From Treponema sp. (GTDB taxonomy: Bacteria > Spirochaetota > Spirochaetia > Treponematales > Treponemataceae): a DNA stretch of 64,000 nucleotides. Under the pieces are notes generated by a model that saw only the letters and a list, made by a program, of their open reading frames with translations, made no database searches and was not told where the DNA came from. The stretch lies in assembly GCA_017940255.1 (NCBI GenBank), contig JAGAZB010000014.1:124001-188000 (forward strand), given 5' to 3'. Shown here piece after piece: positions 26,342 to 34,239 of this stretch. Made by a program: the position numbers and the translations under genes. How positions within the stretch are numbered: the first letter of the stretch is position 1; every line of letters starts with the position of its first letter.

Positions 26342-27874
26342 ATGGAAACTATCGAAAACAAAACAGAACTTACACCAAAACAGATTGTAGAGAGACTGGA
26401 CTCATATATTATCGGGCAGGAAAAGGCAAAGCGTGCCGTTGCAGTTGCTCTTCGTAACCGCTTCCGCCGCCTTAAATTGCCGGAAGAAATCCGCGATGAA
26501 GTTGCTCCAAAAAATATTTTGATGATTGGACCAACAGGTTGTGGTAAAACAGAAATTGCAAGACGTCTTGCAAAGCTCTGTGGAGCTCCTTTCTTAAAGG
26601 TTGAAGCTACAAAATACACAGAAGTTGGTTATGTTGGCCGCGATGTAGAAAGCATGATCCGCGACCTTATGGCTGTAGGCTACAACGATGTTAAGGCCGA
26701 AATGGAAGAACAGTTGCGCGAAAAATCTGTAAGCGTAGTAGAAGAACGCCTGCTTGACCTGCTTTTACCTGGAACTGGTAAAGACAGCAAGAAAGTAAAG
26801 CCTGCAGAAAAGACAGAAATAAAGCCTCTTGGATTTTTAAGTCAGCCTAGTGCAAATGAAATTACAATTGATTTGAACAAGGTTGCCGAAGAAATGAAGG
26901 CAGAAATTGATGCGGCAAATCAGGCTGCGGCTGAAGCCCAGAAGGCTGATGAAGAAGCTGCCGCAAAATTTGCAGAAGAAGAGCGTGAAAATCACACCCG
27001 CGAAAAGTTCCGCCAGATGCTGCGCGAAGGTAAGCTTGAAGACCGCGAAGTTGATATGGTTGTTCACCGTCCACAGGGAATGCCTAACATGGAAATTATT
27101 GCCGGTGGCAGCATTGATGACCTTCAGAACAGTATGCAGGGCATTATCAACATGATGAACGGTGGCGGACGCGGTAAAAAGCGTACCCTCACCGTAAAGG
27201 AAGCCCGCAAGATTCTTACAGAAGAAGTTCTGGACGGAATGGTAGACCATGACAAGGTTGCCGACGAAGCCCGTAAGCGTGTAGAGCAGAGCGGAATCAT
27301 CTTTATTGATGAAATTGATAAGATTGCCGTTCACGGTGAAAGTCACGGACAGGACGTAAGCCGCGAAGGTGTTCAGCGCGATATTCTTCCAATCGTAGAA
27401 GGAAGTAACGTAAATACAAAGTTTGGCGTAGTTGATACAACTCACATTTTGTTTATTGCAGCCGGTGCCTTCAGCGTTGCAGCTCCTAGTGACCTCATAC
27501 CAGAGCTTCAGGGCCGCTTCCCGCTTCGTGTTGAACTTGATTCCCTTAACAAGGATGATTTCAAACGTATCCTCAGCGAACCTAAGAACAGCCTGATTAT
27601 GCAGTACACATCATTGCTGGAAACAGAAGGTGTAAAACTTGATATTACAGAAGATGCTCTGGACCGCATGAGTACAGTTGCCGAAGAAGTAAACGCCAGC
27701 GCAGAAAATATCGGAGCCCGCCGTCTTCATACAATCATGGAAAAGGTTCTTGCCGACATTAACTTTGAAGCTGATGAACACAAGGGCGAAACTATCAAGA
27801 TTGATGCTGCTTATGTTGATGAAAAACTTGAAGGCATCAGCCAGAATCAGGATTTGAGTCGCTATATTCTGTAG
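26342..27874 (+). CDS. hslU: HslUV protease ATPase subunit HslU (ClpY)
   Basis: A 510-residue AAA+ unfoldase, somewhat longer than the usual 440-470 residues. N-terminal LTPKQIVERLDSYIIGQEKAKRAVAVALRNRFRR, Walker A MIGPTGCGKTEIARRLA (about 62-78), KVEATKYTEVGYVGRDVES (pore loop GYVG), Walker B SGIIFIDEIDKIA (about 317), the sensor region ELQGRFPLRVEL and the C-terminal tail ending LSRYIL that docks into HslV. The intermediate I-domain (about 110-300) is enlarged with a Glu/Ala-rich coil, VAEEMKAEIDAANQAAAEAQ and beyond, which explains the extra length. The complex degrades misfolded proteins and particular regulators. Confidence 0.96.
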   Translation: METIENKTELTPKQIVERLDSYIIGQEKAKRAVAVALRNRFRRLKLPEEIRDEVAPKNILMIGPTGCGKTEIARRLAKLCGAPFLKVEATKYTEVGYVGRDVESMIRDLMAVGYNDVKAEMEEQLREKSVSVVEERLLDLLLPGTGKDSKKVKPAEKTEIKPLGFLSQPSANEITIDLNKVAEEMKAEIDAANQAAAEAQKADEEAAAKFAEEERENHTREKFRQMLREGKLEDREVDMVVHRPQGMPNMEIIAGGSIDDLQNSMQGIINMMNGGGRGKKRTLTVKEARKILTEEVLDGMVDHDKVADEARKRVEQSGIIFIDEIDKIAVHGESHGQDVSREGVQRDILPIVEGSNVNTKFGVVDTTHILFIAAGAFSVAAPSDLIPELQGRFPLRVELDSLNKDDFKRILSEPKNSLIMQYTSLLETEGVKLDITEDALDRMSTVAEEVNASAENIGARRLHTIMEKVLADINFEADEHKGETIKIDAAYVDEKLEGISQNQDLSRYIL

Positions 27875-27879
27875 CGAGA

Positions 27880-27972
27880 ATGGGAAGGTCTTCCCCTCGC
27901 TACAGCCCGCTCCGCGGTCTTTCGCTACCCCTTCTAGCAGGGGCTCAAATGCCGCCCCCGCAACGCCTCTGT
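27880..27972 (+). repeat. Dispersed GC-rich repeat copy 2 (after hslU)
   Basis: GGAAGGTCTTCCCCTCGCTA...GCGGTCTTTCGCTACCCCTTCT...GGGGCTCAAATGCCGCCCCCGCAACGCC, the same layout as the other copies. It lies between the hslU stop and the AT-rich promoter region of the next unit. Confidence 0.75.
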
Positions 27973-28011
27973 TTATTATTCTCCACAGAAATATTCATTC
28001 CATTCTTAATT

Positions 28012-28086
28012 ATTCATCTTATGTTATATAAAACATTCATCTGATGTTATAAAAAACTTGACTTTTATCGGTTATCTAATTATCAT
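28012..28086 (+). promoter_or_regulatory. Tandem 23-bp direct repeats followed by a strong promoter
   Basis: Two head-to-tail repeats of 23 bases, 28012-28034 and 28035-28057, both ATTCATCT(T/G)ATGTTATA followed by (T/A)AAAAC, differ at two positions. They end exactly at the -35 box TTGACT (28058-28063); a 17-base spacer and TATCAT (28081-28086) follow. Repeats at this place suggest binding of a regulator. The promoter drives the genes at 28135 and 28779; the ATG at 28135 has AGAGGAG upstream. Confidence 0.7.
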
Positions 28087-28134
28087 TAAAAAGTTATATA
28101 ACCAAAATAATATAGTTAGTAACCAGAGGAGTGT

Positions 28135-28782
28135 ATGGCATTAACAAATAATGAAAAACAAATCAGGCATAAACAACTCGAAAAACTTAAAAAATATGGT
28201 AATGAGGTTCTTGTTCAATTAATTTTTATGAACAGTGGAATCGGTCGACCGATTGAAAAGACAAATGAAGAGATAAAAGCTGAAATAGATTCCATTGTAA
28301 ATTTACCGTCTGGATGGACGGAAGAAGATTATAATCTGGCTGTTCAAAAACTAAAAAATATGAACATTACAGCTTTATCCAATCCTCATTTAATGAATAA
28401 TGATATTAATTATCGTGAAAGAATTTATGAACCCGATTACATAGGTTTTAATATAAGCAAAATAGAGTATAAAGCAGCAGAAGTAGTAAGAAATATTCAA
28501 TCTACTCTTAAACTTTCTGAATTAAAAAAGACAGATCAAATTGCTGCTGTTGCTGAGGTAATGCGTCGTTTGGCAGTTGAACTTCTCAGTGAAAAAATAA
28601 AACCTAAAACGTTTGCAAATGCAACCGCTTTAAGTCTAATTGATCAAAATTATGAAAAGCCTGAATGGGTTTATGAAGTGTTGGCTCAGAATCTTTTTTT
28701 GCAAAATGGAAAAGACAACGCAAAGAAAATTGCGAAAGCTTTAACAAGTACAGAAATAGAAAATAAAGGTGGGTTTGTATGA
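28135..28782 (+). CDS. Protein of unknown function, partner of the CoiA-like nuclease
   Basis: A 215-residue protein, predicted mostly helical, with no signal peptide or membrane span. I do not recognise a family. The N-terminal half is charged (ALTNNEKQIRHKQLEKLKKYG), followed by INSGIGRP-like text (FMNSGIGRPIEKTNEEIKAE) and a helical C-terminal half (VAEVMRRLAVELLSEKIKPKTFANATALSLIDQNY). It overlaps the next gene by four bases (ATGA), so the two are coupled and probably made together. It has its own promoter with tandem repeats. AT-rich codon use differs from the neighbouring hslU and flagellar genes, which suggests transfer. Confidence 0.65.
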   Translation: MALTNNEKQIRHKQLEKLKKYGNEVLVQLIFMNSGIGRPIEKTNEEIKAEIDSIVNLPSGWTEEDYNLAVQKLKNMNITALSNPHLMNNDINYRERIYEPDYIGFNISKIEYKAAEVVRNIQSTLKLSELKKTDQIAAVAEVMRRLAVELLSEKIKPKTFANATALSLIDQNYEKPEWVYEVLAQNLFLQNGKDNAKKIAKALTSTEIENKGGFV

Positions 28783-29738
28783 GTGATTTAGAGCAAATAA
28801 ATGAAAGAAAAAATAAAACTAACAAAATTAAACTTCCATGTGGAATTAATGAGAATGAGGAAGTCGTGTATGTTGATGATGTAAAAAATGGTAAAGCATG
28901 TAAATGTTATTGCCCAGGATGTCATCAATTACTTGTTGCAAAAAATAAAGGAAACATGAAAACTCATCATTTTGCACATAAAAACAGAGATTACAACTGT
29001 GAACACGGTTATCAGTCCGCACTTCACTACATGGCGAAAGATTTATTTCTAGAAATAAATGAACTTGTATTTATAAAAAATGGAAAGATTGAAAAATATA
29101 AAATAGATTCTGTAGAAATAGAACACAGATTAGACAGTATTGTTCCAGATATTCTTGTTACATGTGATGGTAAACAATTCATTGTCGAAATCTTTGTCAC
29201 TCATGCTGTTGATGATGAGAAAAAAGCAAAAATTCAACAAATGATGATATCTGCGATAGAACTAAATGTTTCGCATTTGAAAAAGGAAAATGTTGATAAA
29301 GAAATTCTCCGCGCTGAATTGTTTAATACAAAAAATATTAGTTGGATATATGATGCAGATGATGATTTGGTAGAACAGAAGAAAAAAATAATTTTACAGT
29401 ATGGAACAAGAAGAAGGATTGATTCTTCAATGCTAATTGAATGTCCTGCAATAAAAAGAATCTCAAATAAAGTTGGAATTAATTTTCTTATTCCATTTGC
29501 GATTTGTGAGAACTGTATTCATTATTGTAAGTCTGACAAAAAAGGTTTTGTAGCTTGTGGATATTTATTTCCGATACCTTTAAGTATTGAAGAAAGAAAA
29601 AAAGCATCTGAAAATATTCTTTGTAACAAAAAATCAGTTTTATTTTCTAGTGAGGTCCCAGTTTATATTAATCAATTTGAAAAAACATTATTAAAATCAT
29701 TGGCATTTCATATTCCAGTCAAATTACGATTAAGATGA
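28779..29738 (+). CDS. CoiA-like protein with PD-(D/E)xK nuclease core and Cys clusters
   Basis: A 319-residue protein. The N-terminal domain is a CoiA-type zinc region: CKCYCPGCHQLLVAKNK followed by THHFAHKNRDYNCEHGYQSALHYMAKD. The middle has a restriction-endonuclease-like core, IVPDILVTCDGKQFIVEIFVTHAVDDEKK (about 119-147), with the Asp and the V-E-I-x positions of a CoiA-type PD-(D/E)xK fold; the usual Lys is replaced by Phe-Val-Thr-His as in the CoiA family. The C-terminus has a second Cys group, CENCIHYCKSDKKGFVACGY. CoiA is a competence protein; related nucleases also occur in mobile and defence regions. It is coupled to the unknown 215-residue protein by a four-base overlap. Function here is unknown. 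Confidence 0.7.
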   Translation: MSDLEQINERKNKTNKIKLPCGINENEEVVYVDDVKNGKACKCYCPGCHQLLVAKNKGNMKTHHFAHKNRDYNCEHGYQSALHYMAKDLFLEINELVFIKNGKIEKYKIDSVEIEHRLDSIVPDILVTCDGKQFIVEIFVTHAVDDEKKAKIQQMMISAIELNVSHLKKENVDKEILRAELFNTKNISWIYDADDDLVEQKKKIILQYGTRRRIDSSMLIECPAIKRISNKVGINFLIPFAICENCIHYCKSDKKGFVACGYLFPIPLSIEERKKASENILCNKKSVLFSSEVPVYINQFEKTLLKSLAFHIPVKLRLR

Positions 29739-29758
29739 TAAACAAAGAATTAATAGAA

Positions 29759-29786
29759 TTGTATTTACATAAAATGATGCTATAAT
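29759..29786 (+). promoter_or_regulatory. Promoter of the small exported protein gene
   Basis: TTGTAT (29759-29764), 16 bases, consensus TATAAT (29781-29786), followed by AAGGGGG and a GTG start at 29807. Confidence 0.65.
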
Positions 29787-29806
29787 CTTGTTTAAGGGGG
29801 CCGTTT

Positions 29807-30193
29807 GTGAAAAAAATTATATCTGTTCTTTTTATTATGTCATTTTCAATAATGATGGTGTTTTCTCAATCTGAAAAATCTGAGCCTATCCAGGAACCAA
29901 CAGTGCCATATCGTTTATTTAAAACAAATAATAATTGGACTTTTATTCAGCTAGATACTGTTACTGGAAAAATGTGGCAGATTCAATATGACACAAAAGG
30001 TGATAACCGAGGTGGTTGTGTTCTTAATGATAGAAATCTGGCAAAAGATAAAGAAGAAGTTGTCGGAAGGTTTACTTTATATCCTACTGAAAATATGTGG
30101 ACGTTTATTTTACTTGATCAAATAGAAGGTAATACATGGCAAGTGCAATGGGCTTTTGAGGAAAAAGAAAGATTTGTTATACCAATTTATTAA
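29807..30193 (+). CDS. Small exported protein with two WTFI repeats
   Basis: A 128-residue protein with a signal peptide (KKIISVLFIMSFSIMMVFSQS, probable cleavage after Phe-Ser-Gln or nearby). The mature part has two related stretches of about 35 residues: YRLFKTNNNWTFIQLDTVTGKMWQIQYDT and FTLYPTENMWTFILLDQIEGNTWQVQWAF, so it is a short beta-repeat protein. The start is GTG with AAGGGGG six bases upstream; no ATG alternative lies near. It has its own promoter with a perfect -10 box. I do not recognise a named family. It would be periplasmic. Confidence 0.7.
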   Translation: MKKIISVLFIMSFSIMMVFSQSEKSEPIQEPTVPYRLFKTNNNWTFIQLDTVTGKMWQIQYDTKGDNRGGCVLNDRNLAKDKEEVVGRFTLYPTENMWTFILLDQIEGNTWQVQWAFEEKERFVIPIY

Positions 30194-30210
30194 ACTATGT
30201 TTTGTTCTAA

Positions 30211-30264
30211 AATTATAATTCTATATAGCCAAATTTGACAATATGTCTATATAGAATTATAATT
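30211..30264 (+). promoter_or_regulatory. Operator-promoter of the toxin-antitoxin pair
   Basis: Two perfect 18-bp inverted arms, AATTATAATTCTATATAG (30211-30228) and its complement (30247-30264), 18 bases apart. Between and within them lies a consensus promoter, TTGACA (30235-30240), 17 bases, TATAAT (30258-30263). The right arm covers the spacer and the -10 box, so a bound antitoxin would block RNA polymerase. This is the autoregulatory layout expected for a Phd-type antitoxin. Confidence 0.88.
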
Positions 30265-30291
30265 GCCACATAAACATCGCTGGAGGTGGAT

Positions 30292-30582
30292 ATGCGGCAA
30301 ATTCCTCTTTTTGAAGTTAAAAATAAACTGTCTTTTTTTGTTGAGCTTGCCAAGCAGGGTGAACGGATTGAAATTACAAAGCATGGTAAAACTTCTGCTG
30401 TTTTGGTAGGGGCAGAAAATCAGACAGCAACAGATGATATTTCTAATTCTCCTTTTTATCTTGCATATATAAATTTCCGCAAAAAAATGGATTTTGATTC
30501 TTTTTCGAATGAAGAATGGAAAAAGACTTTTGAAATTGAGCGCAGGAAATCCGGATTACGTCATCCCGAAGATTTTGAATAA
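30292..30582 (+). CDS. Phd/YefM-family antitoxin
   Basis: A 96-residue antitoxin. The N-terminal Phd/YefM fold is IPLFEVKNKLSFFVELAKQGERIEITKHGKTSAVLVGAEN, which binds operator DNA; the rest (FRKKMDFDSFSNEEWKKTFEIERRKSGLRHPEDFE) is the charged tail that wraps the toxin. ATG 30292 stands 5 bases after GGAGG; the in-frame GTG at 30286 overlaps the binding site and is rejected. The VapC-type toxin gene follows after 11 bases. The large inverted repeat over its promoter supports autoregulation. Confidence 0.9.
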   Translation: MRQIPLFEVKNKLSFFVELAKQGERIEITKHGKTSAVLVGAENQTATDDISNSPFYLAYINFRKKMDFDSFSNEEWKKTFEIERRKSGLRHPEDFE

Positions 30583-30593
30583 GGGGGATGGTG

Positions 30594-31022
30594 ATGCAAA
30601 AAATATATCTGCTTGATACGAATATTATTTCTGAACTCACTAAAAAAGTTCAGAACCAGAATGTAGTAAAAAAGATTTTCGAAACTCAAAAACTTTCTGC
30701 TTTAAGTTCAGTTACCTGGGCAGAGGCTCTTTATGGAATCAAAAGACTTGCGGAAGGGAAGAGAAAAGATACCCTTTCTGACTTTTATATAAATACAATT
30801 CAAAGTATGTATGAGTTTTATGATTTTGATATTCATGCTGCATCAGTTTATTCTGATATAAAAAGCCGCCTTGAGGAGGTGGGTAAAATACCTGCAGAGC
30901 TGGATTTACAGATTGCTTCAGTAGCCATTGCTAACAATCTTATTCTTGTTACTCGTAATGTTCAGGATTTTGTTTTTATAAAGGAATGTAGTGCCTTAAT
31001 GCTTGAAAACTGGTTTGAGTGA
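30594..31022 (+). CDS. vapC: VapC-like PIN-domain toxin
   Basis: A 142-residue PIN-domain ribonuclease. The acidic residues are in YLLDTNIISELTKK (Asp, near 8), VTWAEALYGIKRL (Glu, near 44), PAELDLQIASVAIANNLILVTRNVQDF (two Asp, about 100-120). VapC toxins cleave tRNA or rRNA. The preferred start is ATG 30594, six bases after GGGGG; the ATG at 30588 directly follows that sequence. It is paired with the Phd-type antitoxin gene upstream. An AT-rich pair placed between unrelated genes is consistent with transfer. Confidence 0.92.
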   Translation: MQKIYLLDTNIISELTKKVQNQNVVKKIFETQKLSALSSVTWAEALYGIKRLAEGKRKDTLSDFYINTIQSMYEFYDFDIHAASVYSDIKSRLEEVGKIPAELDLQIASVAIANNLILVTRNVQDFVFIKECSALMLENWFE

Positions 31023-31056
31023 AAAAAAACTGCTTCAGTTAGGCAAACTGAAGCAG
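31022..31056 (-). terminator. Terminator of the reverse-strand oxidoreductase genes
   Basis: Stem CTGCTTCAGTT (31030-31040) with AACTGAAGCAG (31046-31056). Read on the reverse strand, it is followed by eight Ts, so it terminates the SDR gene; the plus strand carries a further T-run at 31071-31080 that may serve the toxin gene. Confidence 0.8.
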
Positions 31057-31090
31057 AAAAAGTTAGAGGATTTTTTTTTTCAATTAACTT

Positions 31091-31837
31091 CTATTTGAAA
31101 AGCTGCGGAAAATCTGCAGCTTTTTTTACGGCTTCTTCCAGTGTCAGACTTGTAAAGGCCTGAGCTCCAAGATTGCGGCCGCTCTTTTTATCGTCAATAA
31201 AGGCGCCAACTACAATGCCTGGAATTACGCTGTCCGGGTCGTTTGGAGCGTTTGGTCCACCGAGATCTGTACGGCACCAGCCCGGGTCTGTAAGGTTGAT
31301 GCAGACATCTGTACCGTCAAGTTTGCCGGCAAGGTCTGCAGTTACCTTGTCCAGGGCGGCCTTGCTTGCGGAATAGCCTGCCTGTTCCGGTTCATTACGG
31401 ATTCCGCTTGTTGTGTTGATTACTCGCCCGAATCCCCTTTCTATCATCTTTGGAATAAAGTGATAGCAGAGCATCATCGGAGTAATTGTGTTGATTACAA
31501 AACTCTTTTCGTAATCTTCGGCAGGTGTTTTGTAATAGTCAACTCTGTAGGCAATCTGCACTGCAGCATCGTTGAATAAAATATCAACCGGTTTTCCTTT
31601 TGCGTCGATTTCTTCAATCATCTTCTGAACTTGTGATAAATCAGAAAGTTCTGCTGCAATGTCATAGGCTTCTACGCCCATGGCTTTGACTTCTGCGAGC
31701 ACGGCTTTTGTGTGCTCAAGCGAGCGGCTGTGCAGAATCAGATTGCAGCCCCTGCTTGCCATAAACTTTGCGATTCGGTAGCCGATTCCTCTGTTTGCGC
31801 CGGTAACCAGCGCCCATTTTCCTTTTACGTCAAACAT
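31091..31837 (-). CDS. Short-chain dehydrogenase/reductase
   Basis: A 248-residue SDR. The NAD(P) motif is WALVTGANRGIGYRIAKFM, followed by LHSRSLEHTKAV (basic residue pair favouring NADP), ILFNDAAVQIA (N-A-G position), INTTSGIRN (catalytic Ser region) and AGYSASKAALDKV (Y-x-x-x-K). It ends with DPGWCRTDLGGPNAPNDPDSVIPGIV. The binding site is GGAG nine bases before the ATG. It lies downstream of the epimerase-like and alcohol dehydrogenase genes on the same strand, which suggests a small carbonyl or sugar metabolism group; the substrate is not known. Confidence 0.9.
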   Translation of the reverse strand: MFDVKGKWALVTGANRGIGYRIAKFMASRGCNLILHSRSLEHTKAVLAEVKAMGVEAYDIAAELSDLSQVQKMIEEIDAKGKPVDILFNDAAVQIAYRVDYYKTPAEDYEKSFVINTITPMMLCYHFIPKMIERGFGRVINTTSGIRNEPEQAGYSASKAALDKVTADLAGKLDGTDVCINLTDPGWCRTDLGGPNAPNDPDSVIPGIVVGAFIDDKKSGRNLGAQAFTSLTLEEAVKKAADFPQLFK

Positions 31838-31856
31838 TTGTTATTTCTCCATATTT

Positions 31857-31881
31857 GGTGGTTTCGAGAGCCTCAACCACC
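31857..31881. repeat. REP-like 25-bp palindrome, copy that supplies a stop codon
   Basis: On the reverse strand GGTGGTTGAGG-CTCTCGAAACCACC, a hairpin with 7-bp GGTGGTT/AACCACC arms. The TGA at its fifth-seventh arm bases is the stop codon of the epimerase-like gene. Related copies are at 56612-56636 and 61232-61256. Confidence 0.7.
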
Positions 31882-32889
31882 GACTTTACTGATTATTTCA
31901 TCACACCACTTGTCAAAATCCGGGTCTTCTATCTGGCATTCGGGGTGGGCGAGAACGTATTCGATTGTCTCTCTGATTCCCTGGTCTGCGCGCTTTGTCG
32001 CTACAAAGTCAGGAACCAGCCCCTTAAGCTTGCTGCAGTCAAAAACAACAGAGTTCGCCTTGTCGCCAATCAGGCTGCCGGTAAAATCATAAGTTTTTCC
32101 TGCTGCATATTCTGCATGGCTTGCAAGATACCAGGAAGAAACATAGGCCGGCTTAAGCTCAACACCCAATGCCGAAGCAATACACTGGTAAATCTGATTC
32201 CAGGTTACGCTTTCGTCGCTCATAATCTGAACTGCCTCGCCGATTGCGTGAATGTTTCCCATCAAACCAACAAAGCCTTTTGCAAAATCTGAATTATGGG
32301 TGATTGTCCAAAGACTTGTACCATCACCGTGAATAATTACAGGTTTTCCTTCCTTAATGCGCTTTATAACCTGAAAGCTTCCCTTGTCGCCGTGAACGCC
32401 AAGAGGAACCGAACGTTCGTCATAGGTATGGCTAGGACGAATTATAGTAACCGGGAAGTTTTCTTCGCGGTAGAGCTTCATAAGATAGTCTTCGCAGGCA
32501 ATCTTGTTGCGTGAATATTCCCAGTAAGGATTTGCCAGCGGAGTTTTTTCGCTGATTACATAATTTGCGCAAGGCTTCTGGTAAGCCGATGCAGAAGATA
32601 TATACATAAACTGACCAACCTTGTCTTTGAGCAGGCGGTAGTCGCGTTCCAGCTGACTTGGCACAAAGCCAATAAAGTCGCAGGCAACGTCAAAAGTCAT
32701 GCCTTCAAGTTTTTTGCTGGCGGCTGCCTCGTCATTTATATCAACCGTAATAAAATGAGCCCCCTTAAGCCGCGGGTCACTGTTTCTGTTTCCTCTATTT
32801 ATAAGGTAAAGCTCCCAGTCTTTTTCCAGCAGCAGTTTTGAAATAGCCATGCTGATTGTACCGGTTCCGCCTATGAATAATGCTTTCAT
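31873..32889 (-). CDS. NAD-dependent epimerase/dehydratase family protein
   Basis: A 338-residue extended SDR. N-terminal MKALFIGGTGTISMAISKLL (G-x-x-G-x-x-x with a TIS variant) and the catalytic region FMYISSASAYQKPC...YWEYSRNKIACEDYLMKLY (Y-x-x-x-K), then ITIIRPSHTYDE-like VTIIRPSHTYDERSVP and the C-terminal lobe with VIIHGDGTSLWTITHNSDFAKGFVGLMGN. This matches the atypical SDR epimerase family. The start at 32889 has GGAG; the open frame continues upstream through a dispersed repeat and is not coding there. The stop codon lies in a REP-like palindrome. The substrate is unknown. Confidence 0.88.
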   Translation of the reverse strand: MKALFIGGTGTISMAISKLLLEKDWELYLINRGNRNSDPRLKGAHFITVDINDEAAASKKLEGMTFDVACDFIGFVPSQLERDYRLLKDKVGQFMYISSASAYQKPCANYVISEKTPLANPYWEYSRNKIACEDYLMKLYREENFPVTIIRPSHTYDERSVPLGVHGDKGSFQVIKRIKEGKPVIIHGDGTSLWTITHNSDFAKGFVGLMGNIHAIGEAVQIMSDESVTWNQIYQCIASALGVELKPAYVSSWYLASHAEYAAGKTYDFTGSLIGDKANSVVFDCSKLKGLVPDFVATKRADQGIRETIEYVLAHPECQIEDPDFDKWCDEIISKVGG

Positions 32890-32929
32890 AAGATCTCCAT
32901 AATTAATTATAAAATGCGTGAGGGATTGT

Positions 32930-33012
32930 AGGGGCGCGAAGCGGCCACCGCAACGAAGTGAGGAGGCTGGAGCGACAGCGGAACCCCGAAAAGCCCGACG
33001 GCAGCTGGCTGC
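32930..33012 (-). repeat. Dispersed GC-rich repeat, partial copy (between epimerase and alcohol dehydrogenase genes)
   Basis: Contains GGGGCGCGAAGCGGCC, GAGGAGGCTGGAGCGA and CGGAACCCCG, matching the reverse orientation of the family, plus a separate hairpin GACGGCAGC-TG-GCTGCCGTC at its end. It fills most of the 141-base gap between the two genes. Confidence 0.6.
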
Positions 33013-33030
33013 CGTCACGCCCATTTGTTT

Positions 33031-34215
33031 TTACAGACTAGCCTTTGCGGCGATTTTATAGATTTCTGCAATATCGTCAGAACTCAATTGTACAAAGCCA
33101 CCTGTGCGGCCGCCCTCAGGCAATCCAAACTTCTTTACGAGGGTAGGGATATCTTCTTCCTTTGCCCCCAGCTCTGCAAAGTTGATTGGCATACCTATGC
33201 TGTGCAAAAACTCGCGGAAACGGCGGATACCTTCGAGGGCAGTGCGCTCTGGATCTGCAAAGTCCATCTTGCAGCCCCAAACGCGGGTAGCCCACTGGGC
33301 AAAGCGCATAACATCATGCTTGTAAACAAAATCCATCCAGGCTGGCATAATTACTGCAAGCCCCGCACCGTGTGCACAGTCATAAAGACCAGAAAACTCG
33401 TGTTCTATTCCGTGGCTGTTCCAGTCCTGGTCACGGCCAACGCCCACTATGTTATTGTGAGCAACCATGCCGGCCCACATAATGTTAGCGCGAGCTTCAT
33501 AATCATAAGGATTTGCAATTACCTTTGGAGTCTCGTGAATCATTGCCATAAGTTCAGCTTCGCACAAGCGGTCTGTGGTTTCTACATTCTTAGTGTTTGT
33601 AAAATAACGCTCGCAAACGTGAGCCATAATATCAGTTGCACCACAGGCAGTCTGATAAGCAGGCAGAGTCTGAGTTAAAGCCGGATTCAAAATAGAAAAT
33701 TTTGGTCTGAGCATATCGTTTCCAAAGCCGCGTTTTACCATGCCATCCTTTTTAGTAATTACGCTGTCTGGCGAACCTTCCGAACCTGCTGCCGCAATAG
33801 TCAAAATTGTTGCAACAGGAAGAGCTGCCTTTGGCTGGGCAATATAGCTGTAAAAATCCCAGAAGTCGCCTTCGTAGCAAACTCCAAGGGCAATAGCCTT
33901 TGCACTATCAATTACAGAACCGCCGCCAACTGCAAGAATAAAGTCAACGCCTTCTTTCTTGCACAAATCTATTCCCTGATAAACTAAGTCGTCCTGTGGG
34001 TTAGGGTGAACTCCGCCTAATTCCACAAAGCTAAGGCCAGCTGCCTTAAGAGATTCGCGGACACGGCCCAGTAATCCTGATTTTTCAGCCGACTTTCCGC
34101 CAAAATGCAAGAGTACTTTGCTTCCGCCAAATTCACGAACCAGAGCTCCTGCCTGATTTTCTGTATCTTTTCCAAAAACAAATTTTGTTGGACTGTAAAA
34201 TGTAAAATTATTCAT
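33031..34215 (-). CDS. Iron-containing alcohol dehydrogenase (butanol dehydrogenase/YqhD type)
   Basis: A 394-residue group III alcohol dehydrogenase. Start MNNFTFYSPTKFVFGKDTENQAG, NAD(P) region FILAVGGGSVIDSAKAIALG, metal-binding helix PAYQTACGATDIMAHVCERYF (Asp, His) and EHEFSGLYDCAHGAGLAVIMPAWMDFV with the His ligands. It is closest by eye to BDH/YqhD-like enzymes that reduce aldehydes to alcohols in fermentation, which fits an anaerobe. ATG 34215 stands behind GGAGG; the longer frame upstream runs into a very GC-rich patch and is rejected. It heads the three-gene reverse-strand group. Confidence 0.93.
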   Translation of the reverse strand: MNNFTFYSPTKFVFGKDTENQAGALVREFGGSKVLLHFGGKSAEKSGLLGRVRESLKAAGLSFVELGGVHPNPQDDLVYQGIDLCKKEGVDFILAVGGGSVIDSAKAIALGVCYEGDFWDFYSYIAQPKAALPVATILTIAAAGSEGSPDSVITKKDGMVKRGFGNDMLRPKFSILNPALTQTLPAYQTACGATDIMAHVCERYFTNTKNVETTDRLCEAELMAMIHETPKVIANPYDYEARANIMWAGMVAHNNIVGVGRDQDWNSHGIEHEFSGLYDCAHGAGLAVIMPAWMDFVYKHDVMRFAQWATRVWGCKMDFADPERTALEGIRRFREFLHSIGMPINFAELGAKEEDIPTLVKKFGLPEGGRTGGFVQLSSDDIAEIYKIAAKASL

Positions 34216-34239
34216 CAATTTCCTCCAGAAATTATCACT

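Noticed and set aside
28011..28057. CRISPR array at the tandem repeats
   Set aside because: Only two units, directly adjacent with no spacers, and no cas genes in the window.
32890..33024. N-terminal extension of the epimerase-like gene up to 33024
   Set aside because: The extra 45 codons translate the dispersed GC-rich repeat; the ATG at 32889 has a GGAG binding site and starts the normal Rossmann fold.
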